Positions 17,260 through 25,902 of a DNA stretch of 64,000 nt are shown here, piece by piece. The stretch is from VAZQ01 sp963841105 (GTDB lineage Bacteria; Pseudomonadota; Alphaproteobacteria; Rhizobiales; Xanthobacteraceae): positions 62,001-126,000 of the forward strand of contig CAWJCB010000037.1 in assembly GCA_963841105.1 (NCBI GenBank). The letters are read 5' to 3'. The translations under genes and the position numbers were made by a program. Within the stretch, counting starts at the first letter, position 1. Each line of letters begins with the position of its first letter. The notes below the pieces were generated by a model, which saw only the letters and a list, made by a program, of their open reading frames with translations, was not told the DNA's origin and ran no database searches.

Positions 17260-17582
17260 CGCTCACCCAGATCGGGCGGCAGGCGGCGCCGTCGCGGACG
17301 CGCTTTAAGCGCCTGTAGCCGCATCAACCGCTCGATCCGATGCCGCCCGCAAGATACCCCTTCGGCCAACAGGTCGTGCCACACCCGCCTGGCGCCGTAG
17401 GTTCGATCGCTCGCAAGGAAGCTGGCACGAACCTTCGCACCAAGCTCCTCATCGCTGCGGCTGCGCTGACTGCGTGGCCGCGTCAGCCAAGCATAGAAGC
17501 CGCCTCGCGAGACACCGAGCGCCTCGCACAACCAACCCGCAGGCCAGACCCCCCGGTGCTTCACAATGAAATCGAACTTCAC
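17178..17582 (-). pseudogene. IS3-family OrfB, N-terminal fragment
   Basis: The first 109 or so residues match OrfB of the complete copy at 50068-50925 (HTH-like WLCEALGVSRGGFYAWL, then RTYGARRVWHDL). The catalytic DDE core is missing; the frame runs on into the kinase remnant and stops at 17178. It cannot encode an active transposase. Confidence 0.85.
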
Positions 17583-17930
17583 GTCGATTCCTTCGCGAAG
17601 TAGGCCGCGGCTTTTTTTAGGATGTCTCGCTCCGCCTTCAGTTTCGTGACCTCTCGCTTGAGACGGGCGATCTCAAGCTGCTCCGGCTTCATCTGGCCGT
17701 GCCCAGGAAAGGCGTATTGCGGATCGTCGGCGAACTTCTTCACCCAATCGCGCAACTGCGACGTATGCACGCCGAGGACTTGCGATGCCTGCACATAGGA
17801 CACGCCGCGATCCTTGATCAGGCGCACCGCCTCAAGCTTGAACTCGCGGGTAAACTTCCGTCTCTCCATGACCCACCTCCAGCTCCATCAAAGCACCTAA
17901 CTCGGTGTCTGCGGAACCGGGGGCAGGCCA
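17260..17930 (-). mobile_element. IS3-family element, truncated copy
   Basis: It matches the complete element at 49720-50955 from its left inverted repeat (TGGCC read inward from 17930) through orfA and the first third of orfB. Homology stops after the codons for PPDLGER at about 17260. The right 45% of the element is gone. Confidence 0.85.
17579..17869 (-). CDS. IS3-family OrfA (helix-turn-helix)
   Basis: The 96 residues start MERRKFTREFKLEAVRLI and contain the HTH GVSYVQASQVLGVHTSQLRDW and a leucine-zipper-like LEIARLKREVTKLKAERD. They are nearly identical to the copy at 49781-50071. OrfA binds the element ends and normally fuses to OrfB by -1 frameshifting at an A-run near the 3' end. Confidence 0.9.
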   Translation of the reverse strand: MERRKFTREFKLEAVRLIKDRGVSYVQASQVLGVHTSQLRDWVKKFADDPQYAFPGHGQMKPEQLEIARLKREVTKLKAERDILKKAAAYFAKEST

Positions 17931-18017
17931 CGCGCCGAAGCCTTTTGGACGTATCACAAGGCATCCCCGACCAAGCCACGGTATTTCTTGCTCTGCCATG
18001 CAATTAGGTTGGTCCTT

Positions 18018-18299
18018 AGGGCGTACATAGCTTCACGTCGATCCCTCACAGAGGACGAGCTTAAAAAAAGCTTTGGACACGATTTAACTTAGCTCCTCGA
18101 TGAAGCTAGCAGGTTAGGTCTGACAGTAAGCCCATCGACAGAAAGCGAGATAGAAAAATTGACTGAGGCGCACGTGAAATATTTTGCTCGCTATCCTAAA
18201 GAAGCTGCAAATCGAGTGCTTGTGATCGAGCATTTCGTCGGTCAACACATAGAACAACTGTTCAAGGCGGTTCGGTTGAAAATTGTGGCTGATAGGTAG
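18018..18299 (+). pseudogene. Hypothetical helical protein with an internal TAG
   Basis: One frame reads SLTEDELKKSFGHDLT, then TAG at 18090-18092, then LLDEASRLGLTVSPSTESE and on to a stop at 18297. Composition on both sides is clearly protein-like (amphipathic helices; AHVKYFARYPKEAANRVL). A nonsense change in a roughly 90-codon gene is the simplest reading; a CTTAAAAAAAG run upstream is an alternative error site. There is no clear start. Family unknown. Confidence 0.5.
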
Positions 18300-18511
18300 C
18301 GCCTGCGGCGATTCGTCCGGCGCATCGGTAATAGCCCCCCTGCATTGATGACGGGCCGTCTATGAGCTGGCGGGCAAAAAAACCCCGAACGCGCCTCATC
18401 GAGCGCTCGCTCGATCAGATATCCGGTGGCGCTATCCGCAATCTCATCTGTGAGTCTAAATCTGTCCTCAAGGATTCTTGATAGAGCGCCTCGCTTGTCT
18501 GCCAAGTCCAT
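18242..18511 (-). CDS. Family F small protein, copy 1
   Basis: From ATG 18511 the frame gives 89 residues. The conserved part is residues 1-42: MDLADKRGALSRIL, then ADSATGYLIERALDEAR. It matches 45801-45956 (DGATGYLIETALDEAR) and a fragment at the window end. The tail after DEARSGFF runs over the opposite-strand remnant and is probably not conserved. Function unknown. Confidence 0.55.
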   Translation of the reverse strand: MDLADKRGALSRILEDRFRLTDEIADSATGYLIERALDEARSGFFCPPAHRRPVINAGGLLPMRRTNRRRRYLSATIFNRTALNSCSMC

Positions 18512-18602
18512 CACACGTTTCCCCGCGGAACTGCCTAATCGCTTAGCGGCGTTGCGGACTGCGTATAAAATCGCAGGGGTCGATCCGCAGGGAAGCAAGT
18601 GA

Positions 18603-19226
18603 TCAGGAAGCGCTCTGCTGACGCAGCTGACGCTCCGCCGACAGCATGTCCTCGACCCGCCTGATGCCGTGCAACAGCCGCTCGCCCACGAGGCGAAGGA
18701 AATAAAATCCGAATTCGGGGTTCTCGAAATAGAGCTCGCGGACCTGATCATAGTTGATCACCAGCACATGCCCGGCCTCCGCGCATTCGACCGATGCCGT
18801 CCGGTGCGAGCCGGATGTCAACAGCCCCATCTCTCCAAAGATCTGACCGGGCCGGAGCTCGATACCCAGCTCGGAAACCAGAAATTTTCCTTTGGCGGCC
18901 AGGAACATTTCGTCGGCAAGATCGCCTTTGCGGAAGAGGACGTCGCCCTTGCGGTAGCCTCGTTTTTTCATGAACGGCTCCAGCCAATCCATGGTCAGGT
19001 CGCTGCTGGCGGCGGCACGGACCTTCTTGATCAGCTCCATCATTTGACGCAAGCGAAAGATGTTGAGCGGCAGCAGCAGGGAGTAAAGGAAGATCGGCGG
19101 AAACGAACGCGCGAAAATCCCCGCGCACAAGAAGCATAATGCGCTTGCGATGCCGGCGATGCGCAATGGGATGACGGTCTTCATCCAGATCGATGCGACG
19201 TAAAATAATCCGCCGAGAGCAGCCAT
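18603..19226 (-). CDS. Membrane protein with cyclic-nucleotide-binding domain
   Basis: The 207 residues have two or three hydrophobic segments (residues 3-20, 24-40, 42-58) and then a cNMP-binding beta-barrel (about 85-190): F-x-KRGYRKGDVLFRKGD, then LRPGQIFGEMGLLTSGSHRTASVEC, which matches the phosphate-binding cassette (FGE-x-x-L...RTA). It should sense cAMP/cGMP or an analogue at the membrane; there is no HTH. An IS1634 element begins 19 bp upstream of this ATG. Removing it restores an earlier in-frame ATG (MSFISAANV), so the native protein had nine more residues. Confidence 0.85.
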   Translation of the reverse strand: MAALGGLFYVASIWMKTVIPLRIAGIASALCFLCAGIFARSFPPIFLYSLLLPLNIFRLRQMMELIKKVRAAASSDLTMDWLEPFMKKRGYRKGDVLFRKGDLADEMFLAAKGKFLVSELGIELRPGQIFGEMGLLTSGSHRTASVECAEAGHVLVINYDQVRELYFENPEFGFYFLRLVGERLLHGIRRVEDMLSAERQLRQQSAS

Positions 19227-19244
19227 TACGTTCGCGGCGCTAAT

Positions 19245-21196
19245 CCGAAGTTACCCCTATTGAAATTACAGAAGTGGCTGATCTGACTCGCAGATCTTCA
19301 GAATGGGTTGTTGGATTACTGGCTACAGTTTGACGGCAACGCCGAGGAGTTGAAGGGCGCGTTCCTGGGCCGGTGTCAATTTTGGATAGAGCACAAAGGC
19401 GGCCTCGGGGCTGTGCGTCATCGCCATGGTGTTGCGGGTGACGGTGGCAAGATCGGCGAGAAGCGAGCGGAAGCTGTGAACGGGCAGGTCGTCGCGGGTG
19501 CGCTTTTTTGCGGCCTTGCGATTGGCAGCTTTGGAACGTTCGGCTTTGGCGACGATGGATGCACGGGCGGCGTCGGCGGCGGCCTTGTCGTGATCATCGA
19601 ATAGAATCGGCTTGAGTGCTTGGCGCATGTGCCATTCGAGATAGTAAGCGAGCATGCAGAGCAGCACGTGAGCCCGCACGCGGTGGGCGCGGCGATGATG
19701 AATGGGCCTGACTTCGAGATCGACGGTTTTGAAACTGCGGAAAGCGCGTTCGACGTTTGCGAGACCTTTGTAGGCCCTGACGGTCGAGGTGCTATCGAGC
19801 GCTTTGGGTTCGACATCTGTGCGCAGGACGTAGATGCCGTCGAGCAAGGCTTCGGCGTCGATCTGCTCGATCTTGCGCTCGAACGTCAAATCAAGATCGG
19901 TGATGGTCACATCGAAGTGCTTGGCCATCTTGTAATGGTTGACCACCGCACCCACCGCCAGTGCAATCTTATCCTTGCCGCGCAACGCCCTTTTCTGGCG
20001 CCGGACGCGGGCCTGAACATCCAGCAGTTCCTGCTCGGTGGCGGCGAGCAACTCGCGCCGTTTGCGCGCGCGCTCGTCGGCGAGCAATGGGTTGCGGCAG
20101 GCGACGAGGCGCTCGCCGGGATAATCGGGCGAGCTGATCTCGGCGAGATCGCGCTCATCGAATAAGGAAAGTTGGATCGTGCCTGCCTCAGCCAAGCTGC
20201 GGATCGCCGGCGCGCGCAAGGCGGTGATGAAGTTGAGACCGGCCGGCTTGAGGGTTTGCTCCAGGCGTGCCGCTGTGATCATGCCGCGATCGCCGATCAG
20301 CACCAAGCGCTCGATTCCGAAGCGCTGCTTGAGCTTGTTGATCTGCGTCGCCAGCGTCGAAGGGTCGCCGACATTGCCTTCGAACACTTCGACCGCGACC
20401 GGACAGCCCTCGGCCGTGCACAACAACCCGAACACGATCTGCAGCTTGTGCCGCTTGCCGTCGCGGCCGTAGCCCAATTTGGCCAGCGGGCAGGTGCGGC
20501 CCTCGAAATAAGTTGAGGTGACGTCGTAGAGAACCAGCGTCCCGTTCTGCAAGTGGCGCCGCGCCAGCGCCTGCTCGATGCGCCCTTGCTCTCCCAGCAA
20601 CCAGTCGAGCGCCTCGTAAAGCTCCTGCTCGTTGACGGCGCCAAGCCCGAGCACCTGGCCCAGCGAACAGGTCGCCGTCTCGTCATCGAGCCCTCGCGCC
20701 GTCGCCAGCTTGGAGGCGGGATCAAGCAGCCGCGCCACGATCATGGCGATGCACAGCGTCACTGCGCGGCGGGGCTGCCGGCCACCCTGCGACAAGATAC
20801 GTTCGAGCCCGAGCTTGCGTAGCGCGCCCAATGCGGCCGCCACATGACCGTGTGGCAGGCTGCGCAAGAGCGTGAGCGCCTGCTGATCCGTTGGCGCCAC
20901 CGCCTCGTCGCGCAACACACGGCGCAGAGCTTCGATCTTCGTCGCCGGCCAATCCGAAAGATTTGCGAGCGTGCGCTTCCTGAACTTATCGCCCTCGCGA
21001 TAGCTCTCCCGCAACAAGATCGCCGGGGGCGAATTGCGATTCGGAATGCGCTCGACGTACATGGGTAGCTTGAATTATCGAGAGTCAGGCGTGTCAAGAG
21101 AAAAATCACTCAATTACATGGCAAATAAATCCACCCGTGTCAGGCTTTATGATCCGGCATCAATGGCTTACACCGAAAAACCGGGGTAACTTCGGG
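19245..21196 (-). mobile_element. IS1634-family insertion sequence, complete
   Basis: The element is about 1.95 kb. CCGAAGTTACCCC (19245-19257) is repeated inverted at 21183-21195, and CTAAT direct repeats flank it (19240-19244 and 21197-21201), reading as a 5-bp target duplication. One long transposase gene fills it. The intact gene, ends and target repeat indicate recent insertion. Confidence 0.88.
19323..21062 (-). CDS. IS1634-family transposase
   Basis: The 579-residue product has the usual length for this family. It begins MYVERIPNRNSPPAILLRE and has the central YDVTSTYFEGRTCPLAKLGYG region with the first catalytic Asp. ERLVLIGDRGMI carries the second Asp, and a C-terminal GLANVERAFRSFKT carries the catalytic Glu. 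It is a DDE transposase acting on its own inverted repeats, with no frame break. Confidence 0.93.
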   Translation of the reverse strand: MYVERIPNRNSPPAILLRESYREGDKFRKRTLANLSDWPATKIEALRRVLRDEAVAPTDQQALTLLRSLPHGHVAAALGALRKLGLERILSQGGRQPRRAVTLCIAMIVARLLDPASKLATARGLDDETATCSLGQVLGLGAVNEQELYEALDWLLGEQGRIEQALARRHLQNGTLVLYDVTSTYFEGRTCPLAKLGYGRDGKRHKLQIVFGLLCTAEGCPVAVEVFEGNVGDPSTLATQINKLKQRFGIERLVLIGDRGMITAARLEQTLKPAGLNFITALRAPAIRSLAEAGTIQLSLFDERDLAEISSPDYPGERLVACRNPLLADERARKRRELLAATEQELLDVQARVRRQKRALRGKDKIALAVGAVVNHYKMAKHFDVTITDLDLTFERKIEQIDAEALLDGIYVLRTDVEPKALDSTSTVRAYKGLANVERAFRSFKTVDLEVRPIHHRRAHRVRAHVLLCMLAYYLEWHMRQALKPILFDDHDKAAADAARASIVAKAERSKAANRKAAKKRTRDDLPVHSFRSLLADLATVTRNTMAMTHSPEAAFVLYPKLTPAQERALQLLGVAVKL

Positions 21197-21324
21197 CTAA
21201 TAAAGCTCATGAAGAAGGGCGCACTGAAATAAGAACCAAGCTCCATCTTTTCCTCCATCCCCGTCGATGCGCCTGTCGACCGCGCGCTAGCAGGATTACA
21301 GTACTGCTCCAGGCGGCCAGCAGC

Positions 21325-21642
21325 TCACCGGAAGGCCAATTCCGAAGTGAAGAATGTCTTAAACGATCCTTTCGGCCTGACCCTGATTATTCCCGCGCCT
21401 CTGCCGCTGCCGAGGGCAAAGACGCGGGCGCCTGGCTTGAGCGAAACACAGGTGCCTGACAGCAAGGCGCCGGCGGTAAACGCTCGTAAGCCTGTGCTGT
21501 CGCCGGAGGTCCGCAGCCGCTCGGCACGCTGGAATTGCCGCTCCGGATTGCAGGCGAGGTAGTCCGTTGTGACGATCTTTTCCGCTATCTGGGCGGGCAG
21601 CAGCATGGCTGCACCCAACGTGGCGGCGTAAATGATCTGCAT
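21325..21642 (-). CDS. Small secreted hypothetical protein
   Basis: The 105 residues start MQIIYAATLGAAMLLPAQIA, a signal peptide. Two Cys (CNPERQ, GTCVSLKPGARV) and a beta-rich C-terminal half (VFALGSGRGAGIIRV) follow. AGGAG stands 5 bp ahead of ATG 21642, which fixes the start although the frame is open further upstream. Family unknown; periplasmic or secreted. Confidence 0.7.
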   Translation of the reverse strand: MQIIYAATLGAAMLLPAQIAEKIVTTDYLACNPERQFQRAERLRTSGDSTGLRAFTAGALLSGTCVSLKPGARVFALGSGRGAGIIRVRPKGSFKTFFTSELAFR

Positions 21643-22295
21643 GGGTAATCTCCTGGACTGTCTCGCTCGCCGCCCGCGACTCGCTGTCCGCAATCTTAAA
21701 CGAAACTGCGTGTGATCAAGAGGACGTGGTCGGTATCGATTTTTGACTACGGCGCAAACTCTTTCCTCGGTTCTGGTCGCTGGGCTCCGCCGTCCTTCCA
21801 TAAGGTTTGGCGACTTTGATGTATGGCGAGAAGGCTCCGATACGGCCCAAGATTGTCCGTGTTCGGGAGAGCTGTTGAGGCGATGGCCGTGAGAGCAACC
21901 CCGCTGGATTCGCCTAGACCGGCCGCACCGATGTTCGGCAAAGCGCGGCCCTTGTTTCTGTTGAGAGTATGGTTTGATCTCGCGAATTGTGTGAATTATT
22001 TGATACGCGGGGCGGTGATGGCGTGCTTCCTCGGGTCGGAGCGACCTGCCTGGGGGAGCGGCATCGAGCCCCGCGACCTGACTTACACCGACCCCGGCCT
22101 TACCGTTCGCACCGAAAGCTCCGCTCGTTTCGCCGCCGTAGCTGCCGCTCGATGTAGGAACGGGCACCACAGCAAACTTCCAGGCTCAGGCCCCGCAAAT
22201 ACTTGCGCCAAACAAGCCGTCAATGCGATCATAGACTGGGGAATGAACTTTTCGTTTTTGGAACGAATGTTTCCAGCTTACTTTATCGAAGCACC
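21643..22295. other. Gap of 650 bp without a supported gene
   Basis: A + frame at 21823-22299 is open but has no family signature or ribosome site, so I do not call it. The promoter of the TIR-like gene must lie in its 3' part. Confidence 0.4.
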
Positions 22296-22943
22296 ATGAG
22301 TGATCATTCGCCAATTGGCGGCCGGGCGCCAAATAGTGCTCAAAATCGCAGAGTTTTCTTTTCCTTTAGTTGTGATGAGGACCGGCACAAGTTGGGCGTG
22401 ATTTATGATTCTTGGCAAGCGCCTTATCCACAGGGCGTTGCGGGTTTCGTGGACAGCAGGATCTCGGAAAGGGTAAAGACGCGCGGCCAGGAGGAGGTCA
22501 AGCGGGCAATCCGCGAGGGGATTGATCAGACAACGGTTACATGCGTGCTGGTCGGCGGCCACACGTGGCAAGATCGTTGGGTACGCTATGAGATTGCCCG
22601 CAGTGTTGCGCGCGGGAGCGGCCTGTTCGCCGTTCGGATAAATCGCATCGCCGACTCGAAAACGCAGCAAAGAACGTCGGCCGGCTGGAATCCACTGTCC
22701 TATGTAGGGGTGGGAAAGACAAAGGGCGGGGACTATCTGCTGTTCGAAAACATCAATGGGCAGTGGTTTCGATATCAAGACCATGCGATATCTCTGGCAA
22801 AGCCAACATATTTGCCAGCCATGAGCCAGGGTTATGTGCAGCCCCTCTCCGTGGGGCTCAACGAATACGATTACGTGGCACAAAATGGCGCGGAAAAACT
22901 GGCGGAGTGGATTGAGGAAGCAGCCGAAAAGGCCGGAAGGTGA
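22296..22943 (+). CDS. TIR-like (ThsB / MTH538-type) domain protein
   Basis: This 215-residue protein matches the TIR-like fold of Thoeris ThsB and DUF1863/MTH538 proteins: RVFFSFSCDEDRHKLGVI at residues 19-36, GVAGFVDSRI, VKRAIREGIDQTTVTCVLVGG and TWQDRWVRYEIARSVARG, then NPLSYVG. In Thoeris, ThsB makes a cyclic-ADP-ribose-type signal that activates the NADase ThsA. No ThsA (SIR2-SLOG or SIR2-TM) gene is in the window, so this is an orphan: a free-standing defence effector, a partner of a distant gene, or a decayed system. The ATG at 22296 is preferred because homology begins shortly after it. Confidence 0.85.
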   Translation: MSDHSPIGGRAPNSAQNRRVFFSFSCDEDRHKLGVIYDSWQAPYPQGVAGFVDSRISERVKTRGQEEVKRAIREGIDQTTVTCVLVGGHTWQDRWVRYEIARSVARGSGLFAVRINRIADSKTQQRTSAGWNPLSYVGVGKTKGGDYLLFENINGQWFRYQDHAISLAKPTYLPAMSQGYVQPLSVGLNEYDYVAQNGAEKLAEWIEEAAEKAGR

Positions 22944-23198
22944 GTATATGAAGCTCGGGTAATTTAGTTCCGCATGCGCGTCGCGAAATCGGTCGGCCTC
23001 TCGCAGCACCACTGCACCGCCGTTCAGAGGGTTATTCGCGCGCTCCAACCCCGCAGCCGGTCGAGCACCTGGTCGGAGCTCAAACAGAACGGTGGAACAG
23101 GTGCGGCGTAACTGCACTCTGACAAGGACAGGGAGCAGGCCGGGTCTGACATTGGCACCAACGTATTTCGGCCCCCCGCATATTCGGCAATCCGTCCA

Positions 23199-23339
23199 AT
23201 GTCGATCCCGAGGATAGGTCACTACGAGCGGCTGTTGGCATTCGCTGCCGACTTGCGGCGCCAAGTGGCGTTGATTGCCGCGACGGCGGAAGCGCTTCGG
23301 CGCGGGCGGCCAAGCTCTTCCTACATGACCGAAGGTTAA
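23199..23339 (+). CDS. Possible small helical protein
   Basis: A 46-codon frame, MSIPRIGHYERLLAFAADLR then RQVALIAATAEALRRGRP, has good amphipathic-helix composition and ends before a terminator. No ribosome site is obvious, so translation is uncertain. Confidence 0.35.
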   Translation: MSIPRIGHYERLLAFAADLRRQVALIAATAEALRRGRPSSSYMTEG

Positions 23340-23421
23340 TGTGCGGCTCCGCTTGCCATCCCTATGTGTGTAGCAGTGTCGCGCTGGTCTCCCCGACCCC
23401 CCCAAAATGCGCGGCATGAAG

Positions 23422-23459
23422 AAGCCCTAGCGGCGTAAGTTGCCGGGCTTATTTTTTTT
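23422..23459 (+). terminator. Rho-independent terminator
   Basis: AAGCCC (23422-23427) pairs with GGGCTT (23445-23450), and the arms extend through GGC/GCC. ATTTTTTTT follows. It would end transcripts from the TIR-like gene. Confidence 0.8.
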
Positions 23460-23524
23460 CTGAGGAGTTAGGGACAGTGGGTATTACAAGTGACCCGCAC
23501 CGTCGCTTTACTCGCAGATGATGC

Positions 23525-23740
23525 TCACGCAACGAGGGGGAGGCATTCAAATCTGGCGCGAGCGGCAACTCGCGCGCTAAACCGGTCCGTCGTCTGAAAC
23601 TGCTCACCGCAACTTTCGCACGACCATGAATGCCGAACGTGACCCTCGCTCACGTATTCCGCTGCGTCTGGTGCGATCAGAGTGTCATTGCACCGAATGC
23701 ACGCAATTCCATACGGCGTATCCGCGAAATTGACCACCAT
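23525..23740 (-). CDS. Small zinc-ribbon protein
   Basis: The 71 residues from ATG 23740 (GGGAG upstream) start MVVNFADTPYGIACIRCN. Two pairs, C-IR-C and C-ES-C, about 30 residues apart suggest one zinc site; DTLIAPDAAEYVSEGHVRH lies between. Members of this type are common in Bradyrhizobium; function unknown. Confidence 0.65.
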   Translation of the reverse strand: MVVNFADTPYGIACIRCNDTLIAPDAAEYVSEGHVRHSWSCESCGEQFQTTDRFSARVAARARFECLPLVA

Positions 23741-24230
23741 AAGAAACTCCCTGCCCTGAGCCTCAATTTTCTTTTTATATGAAAATATAAAAGCATCATG
23801 ACACATGTCCCGTCAAATTTTATGTATATTGCTTTGCAGCAATCCATTGTGCACGCGCGTCTGCTCGGTTTCATAGGGTGCTAGAGCAGAGAGCGTAGCA
23901 ATTCATCCGGCCTTTCCTTGAGCGCTTGTGATCCGGCACCAGAGATGAATTCTATTGTGGTGTAATTGCGGGTTCGGGGTCGCCCGATGCGAACTGCGAA
24001 TACTGCCTCCTATGCTGCGGGGCGATATTGCCCCGTGTGGGGAATTCTCGCCGGAGCAGACGACCAGCCAGAGCCGACCACCAAGATGAGTGGACGCCAT
24101 CCCCGCATTGGCTCCAGGCGGCGCCTCCCATCCCAACGCGAATAGGGGAGCAATTATCTTTATCTTTTCCCATGGAGTTCGATTCCCATCATGAAGTTGC
24201 TTGCTGGCATTGGTGCGGGCATGATCAGTC

Positions 24231-24686
24231 ATGGGGCGTGATCGCACTGAGCCAGCAACACCCGATCTGTTCTCGACGGCGTCGGTCCGAGATGCTTCTC
24301 CGCCGCCAACAAAGCAGGTCTCGCCCGCGCAAAAGCAGCGCCATGTCCTACCCAAGGACCTGCCCGACGCCATCAAGCATCTCACTGATAAGGAATTAGA
24401 GCTGCTCATTACAGCGTCGGTTGAAGAAGCGAAGCGGCGGGGCAGATTGCCGTCGAGCGTCCAGGCAAATACACCGAATGACCCGGTGTCGAACCAATCG
24501 TCATCAAGGAACAAGCGGCAAGCTCAATTGGCGACGGTCTCGCTGACCCGTGGACAGGTCAATGCCGTTCGTGCAGCCCTCAAGGCTGGAATAGCGCCGT
24601 CACGGATTGCACGGCAATTTGGAATTTCCCAATCAGATGTGAGGAAGGTGCTGGCGTCCGAGACCGTATCGCAAAAGAGAACCTGA
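24231..24686 (+). CDS. Hypothetical protein with C-terminal helix-turn-helix
   Basis: This 151-residue product has a disordered, Pro/Ser-rich N-terminus. A helical segment follows near 48-75 (LPKDLPDAIKHLTDKELELL, then EEAKRRGRLP). A C-terminal resolvase-type HTH lies near 108-146 (TRGQVNAVRAALKAGIAPSR then IARQFGISQSDVRKVL), so it should bind DNA. The short linker and absent catalytic domain mean it is not a recombinase. Confidence 0.65.
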   Translation: MGRDRTEPATPDLFSTASVRDASPPPTKQVSPAQKQRHVLPKDLPDAIKHLTDKELELLITASVEEAKRRGRLPSSVQANTPNDPVSNQSSSRNKRQAQLATVSLTRGQVNAVRAALKAGIAPSRIARQFGISQSDVRKVLASETVSQKRT

Positions 24687-24785
24687 AGAACACCGCCGGA
24701 GTATGTCGTGTTTGCCTACTGTCAGAACAGAACAGTAGATAAGTGTAATGTCCATTGCGGCGAGGCAGTCGGCTTGGAGAATACA

Positions 24786-25028
24786 ATGAATGTAATAATT
24801 ACACTCAAATCGACTCAACACACCGGCTTAGCTCTATCACCGGAAGGCTCGGTGGCTGCTTGGGAAATAACGTTTCAGCTAGACCGGGACGAACTCCACG
24901 CTTCAATTTTTATCCCGGTGGCGGGACCAACCACCCATCACGAGGCTCAACAGAAGGCACTAAAAATACTACAGGACTTTCTAAACGATGCCTGTGATGC
25001 GGCGAAAAAATATCAATCCTCAAATTAG
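24786..25028 (+). CDS. Small hypothetical protein
   Basis: The ATG at 24786, with GGAG upstream, gives 80 residues: MNVIITLKSTQHTGLALSPE, a beta-rich centre, and a C-terminal helix (EAQQKALKILQDFLNDACDA). A small alpha/beta protein of unknown function, with no signal peptide. Confidence 0.55.
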   Translation: MNVIITLKSTQHTGLALSPEGSVAAWEITFQLDRDELHASIFIPVAGPTTHHEAQQKALKILQDFLNDACDAAKKYQSSN

Positions 25029-25060
25029 GACGTTCCCTACCTTCAGGATTGTATCAAACC

Positions 25061-25288
25061 ATGCCTGGGTTATGGCTGATTGACTTTACACACGAGTTGT
25101 TGTTGGCAACAAAGCGAGCTGGACATTCCAAACGCCACCCCTGGACAAAACAGGATGTGCGGGAACTGAAGGAGCATTCTCGAAGCAAGTCACCGTTGAA
25201 AAAAATCACAAGAGCTATGAAGCGGACAATCGGCGCGCTTCGTCAAAAGGCGTTCAGCCTCGGTTTGTCACTAGGTCATCGTCGGTGA
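25061..25288 (+). CDS. Family D small DNA-binding-like protein, copy 1
   Basis: The conserved core (about residues 27-75) is PWTKQDVRELKEHSRSKSP then KKITRAMKRTIGALRQKAF and SLGLSLG. It matches 28786-28962 at about 60% of positions. W-T-x-x-D and the helical pattern look Myb/SANT- or HTH-like. The first 25 residues (MPGLWLIDFTHELLLATKR) are not shared, so the true start is uncertain. No target known. Confidence 0.6.
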   Translation: MPGLWLIDFTHELLLATKRAGHSKRHPWTKQDVRELKEHSRSKSPLKKITRAMKRTIGALRQKAFSLGLSLGHRR

Positions 25289-25449
25289 TTGACCTTGCTC
25301 CTGCGAAGGCTCTGTTGAAAAGTTGACCGTAGGTTCGTAGGGGGACAAGAATTTAGGTTATTGATGTTGCTTCTCCGGGGCGGATTTCTTCGAAAGATTA
25401 TTGTAGGGCGTGCCTGTCTCCGCCGGTGTCGGGCGCACCGCTCCAGTAA

Positions 25450-25810
25450 TTCGGGAAATTAGGCTTCGTGCTCTCGTACCACGGGTACGAATCACGCCAT
25501 CTTGATTGAGATATGCGGGGTAGCCTGTGACGGGCCGAGCCGACAGCGGCATCGGTCGGTTGAGGCTTGCGATGAGACCACTCGCAATGGATCGGCGGAG
25601 AATGTGGTGACGATTGCGGTTGCGACCTTGGCCGCCACCGCCACAGGTTCGCCGCCCGTCGCAGCGAGCACCCCCACTGGCCGGCGCTGAGGTGGGATTG
25701 CCTTGGCCAGCTTGCAACGTGGCACTTCGGGAACCCGGCCATAAAACCCCAATCTTTTGCATCTCAGGCTGCTGGGCTCGCACGGCAATCGGCCACGCCG
25801 CTGCGCACCG
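25450..25810 (-). pseudogene. ABC-type substrate-binding protein, decayed fragment
   Basis: Frames in turn read QQPEMQKIGVLWPGS, then ATAIVTTFSADPL, then SGLIASLNRP, the landmarks of ABC_sub_bind (PF04392) proteins; compare ATSTIPIIFWVGSDP and GLVASLNRPGG in the intact copy at 38835. At least two frame breaks and a large internal loss are present. Confidence 0.6.
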
Positions 25811-25834
25811 GAACTTCGGGCGTCGAAGATTGTT
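25810..25834 (+). promoter_or_regulatory. EcfG-type (general stress) promoter candidate
   Basis: GGAAC (25810-25814), a 16-bp spacer, then TGTT (25831-25834) matches the alphaproteobacterial EcfG pattern GGAAC-N16/17-(C)GTT. It lies about 70 bp before the CsbD gene, and CsbD genes are typical members of this regulon. Confidence 0.5.
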
Positions 25835-25902
25835 TCATGGTTGATTCGGAGCCATGGGCAACTCTGGGGACATGGCATTCGGACGTGCAAGAGGAGTTTG
25901 AG

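Noticed and set aside
21823..22299. 158-codon frame on + before the TIR-like gene
   Set aside because: No ribosome site, mixed composition and overlap with the next start; not enough to support.
22278..23417. Long open frame on - (379 codons) over the TIR-like gene
   Set aside because: The + strand carries clear TIR-like motifs; the - product is a shadow.
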